NCBI GenBank assembly: GCA_035644495.1
Contig: DASQOM010000152.1
Span: 1-14,268, forward strand
DNA length: 14,268 bases
Source of the DNA: JACQFK01 sp035644495
GTDB lineage: Bacteria; Planctomycetota; MHYJ01; JACPRB01
Reading direction: 5' to 3'
A program made the translations under genes and the position numbers. Below, piece after piece: positions 12,923-14,268 of this stretch (positions are counted from its first letter, which is position 1; every line of letters begins with the position of its first letter). A model generated the notes under the pieces. It made no database searches and was not told the origin of the DNA. It saw only the letters and a program-made list of their open reading frames with translations.

Positions 12923-14268
12923 ATGGCCGTGTCGACGCCCTCCTCGCCCGTCCTCTGGCGCTCGATCGACGAACATCCCGCCCCGCCGGACGCCGCGGCT
13001 CCTCCCGTCCAGCGTCGTCCGTCGCGCCTCGGCTTCCTTCGCAACGCCCCCTGGTGGCTGATCTCGGCGGGATTCCACGCGGTGCTCATCCTGGGGACGG
13101 CGCTGGTCTACGTCGAACGCCTCGTCGAGGTCGACGAAGGCGCCGTCGAAGTCGTTCTGGCGGCGCGAGCGGGGGGCCCCGTCGCCGAGCTCGAGCGGCC
13201 GCGCGACGTCTTCGAGCGTAAGGGCATCCCCAAGGACGATGCCGCCGCCTCCCTCTCCGACGAGCCGGCGATCTTCTTCCCGGAGGCGAAGGAGTCCGAC
13301 CACAACGAAAGCGCCGACGGCGAGGATTACCGCCAGATGAAGGGCGAGTCGAAGAGCTTCCTCTCGTACACACCCGGGGAGGCGGGCGGGTTCCGCGGCC
13401 GCCAGGCGGGAAAGATCGCCGGCGTGAACGATGCGGTCGGCGTCGGCGGAGGCGGCGGGGCGAGCGGCCGCTACGGCGCGCGCTTCGGGGGTCGCGAGAA
13501 TCTCGTCGCCAAGGGAGGCGGCGGCTCGGGGACCGAGGACGCCGTCCGCGCGGCCATGCGCTGGCTCTCGCGGCACCAGTCGCCCGACGGGTCGTGGGCG
13601 GCGGCCGGATTTGCCGTCCAGTGTGCGGGCGAGAAATGCTCGGGACCGGGCGGGCGCGACTTCGACACGGGCGACACAGGACTCGCGCTGCTGGCCTTCC
13701 TGGGAGCGGGCTACTCCCACCTCTCGCGCGACGAGTTCGCGGATCCGGCGCGGCCCGGAAAAACCCTGCGCTTCGGCGACACGGTAAAGAACGGACTCAA
13801 GTGGCTGGTGGCGCAGCAGGACGTCGACGGATGCGTAGGGCCGAAGCGCGGCCACTACATGTACGATCATGCGATCGCGACGCTCGCCCTTTCGGAGGCC
13901 TACGGGATGACGAACGCCTCGACACTCCAGATTCCCGCCCAGAAGGCCGTCGACTTCCTGATCGCAGCCCAGAACCTCGGAAAGGGCTGGCGCTACACCG
14001 CGCGCTGCGGCGACAACGACACCTCCGTCACCGGCTGGGCCGCCATGGCGCTCAAGAGCGCCGACCTTTCGGGCCTCGAGTTCCCCCGGTCCTCGTACGA
14101 CGGCACCCGCGCCTGGTTCGACGAGGTCACCGAGGGGACGTATTCGCGGGTGGGCTACACGCGCAAGGCCGGGCCCAAGGATTCGCTCTCGATGACCGCG
14201 ATCGGCGTCATGTGCCGGATCTTCATGGACAAGAACAAGGCGGATCCGCGGCTCTCCAGCGGCTGCGA
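12923..14268 (+). CDS. TonB-like anchored squalene/prenyltransferase-repeat protein, partial (runs off right edge)
   Basis: The first 448 residues are visible. A Pro/Ala-rich, basic cytoplasmic segment (1-43) precedes one transmembrane helix (about 44-64) that carries S48-x3-H52, the spacing of the Ser/His pair in the TonB anchor. An acidic periplasmic stretch (about 65-150) and a glycine-rich linker (about 160-205) follow. Repeats of the squalene/hopene-cyclase or prenyltransferase type then appear: AAMRWLSRHQSPDGSW near 212, KNGLKWLVAQQDVDG near 290 and VDFLIAAQNLGKGW near 343. A conserved RCGDNDTSVTGW follows near 365. I associate this family with Planctomycetes; its activity is unknown and the acidic cyclase motif is not seen. 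No SD precedes ATG 12923; a CATAAT at 12904-12909 may be its -10. Confidence 0.82.
   Translation, partial: MAVSTPSSPVLWRSIDEHPAPPDAAAPPVQRRPSRLGFLRNAPWWLISAGFHAVLILGTALVYVERLVEVDEGAVEVVLAARAGGPVAELERPRDVFERKGIPKDDAAASLSDEPAIFFPEAKESDHNESADGEDYRQMKGESKSFLSYTPGEAGGFRGRQAGKIAGVNDAVGVGGGGGASGRYGARFGGRENLVAKGGGGSGTEDAVRAAMRWLSRHQSPDGSWAAAGFAVQCAGEKCSGPGGRDFDTGDTGLALLAFLGAGYSHLSRDEFADPARPGKTLRFGDTVKNGLKWLVAQQDVDGCVGPKRGHYMYDHAIATLALSEAYGMTNASTLQIPAQKAVDFLIAAQNLGKGWRYTARCGDNDTSVTGWAAMALKSADLSGLEFPRSSYDGTRAWFDEVTEGTYSRVGYTRKAGPKDSLSMTAIGVMCRIFMDKNKADPRLSSGC

Noticed and set aside
12848..13870. 340-codon minus-strand frame opposite the cyclase-repeat gene
   Set aside because: Low-complexity Arg/Ala/Gly/Val translation; the plus strand encodes recognisable repeats and a TonB-like anchor.
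1..14268. CRISPR arrays, tRNA or rRNA genes, transposases, integrases
   Set aside because: No regularly spaced repeats, RNA-gene signatures or recombinase motifs were seen on either strand.

Overview
The window is GC-rich, densely coded DNA that most likely comes from a planctomycete (Planctomycetota) or a close relative. The best taxonomic pointer is the partial gene at the right edge. It combines a TonB-like membrane anchor, a glycine-rich linker and squalene/prenyltransferase-type helical repeats, an architecture I associate with Planctomycetes. Very short signal peptides lacking a charged n-region, and a matrixin-type surface protease with a CTERM-like tail, are compatible. This is inference from protein style; no rRNA or other marker is present.

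Layout. (1) 1-1084, minus strand: the N-terminal part of a class I/II aminotransferase (runs off the left edge), a perfect 41-bp palindrome, and a secreted metallo-beta-lactamase-fold hydrolase. (2) 1085-1235: a short divergent intergenic region with two imperfect dyads. (3) 1236-5515, plus strand: a tightly spaced pair. The first gene is an exported, C-terminally anchored protein of unknown function. The second is a 1163-residue surface protein that joins a matrixin-like zinc protease, Ig/FN3-like domains, a CTERM-like membrane tail, a second signal-peptide-like segment and a predicted outer-membrane beta-barrel. (4) 5549-6676, plus strand: clpS, apparently leaderless behind a perfect TATAAT, followed by a TauE/SafE permease. 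(5) 6672-12906, minus strand: what looks like one long transcription unit encoding a zinc-ribbon protein, a DUF6504 protein, DinB-like Pol IV, a DUF72/YecE protein, a compact DnaE2/ImuC-like polymerase and an NmrA-like NAD(P)-binding protein. It ends at a strong intrinsic terminator. (6) 12923-14268, plus strand: the partial TonB-like/cyclase-repeat protein.

How the genes work together. The minus-strand cluster resembles the imuA-imuB-dnaE2 mutagenesis cassettes of other bacteria. Here a Y-family polymerase with apparently intact catalytic residues replaces ImuB, no ImuA/RecA-like gene is visible, and DUF72 sits between the two polymerases, overlapping the DnaE gene by 4 nt. It is most simply read as a translesion/DNA-damage tolerance operon. 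The 1236-5515 pair looks like a cell-surface proteolysis or adhesion module. The remaining genes (aminotransferase, hydrolase, ClpS, permease) look like ordinary cellular functions.

No gene-free stretch exceeds about 150 bases. I saw no tRNA, rRNA, CRISPR array, transposase or integrase. The most interesting items are the protease/CTERM/internal-signal/barrel fusion, the unusual polymerase operon with its helically phased direct repeat at the promoter, and the TonB-type S-x3-H motif in the last protein.
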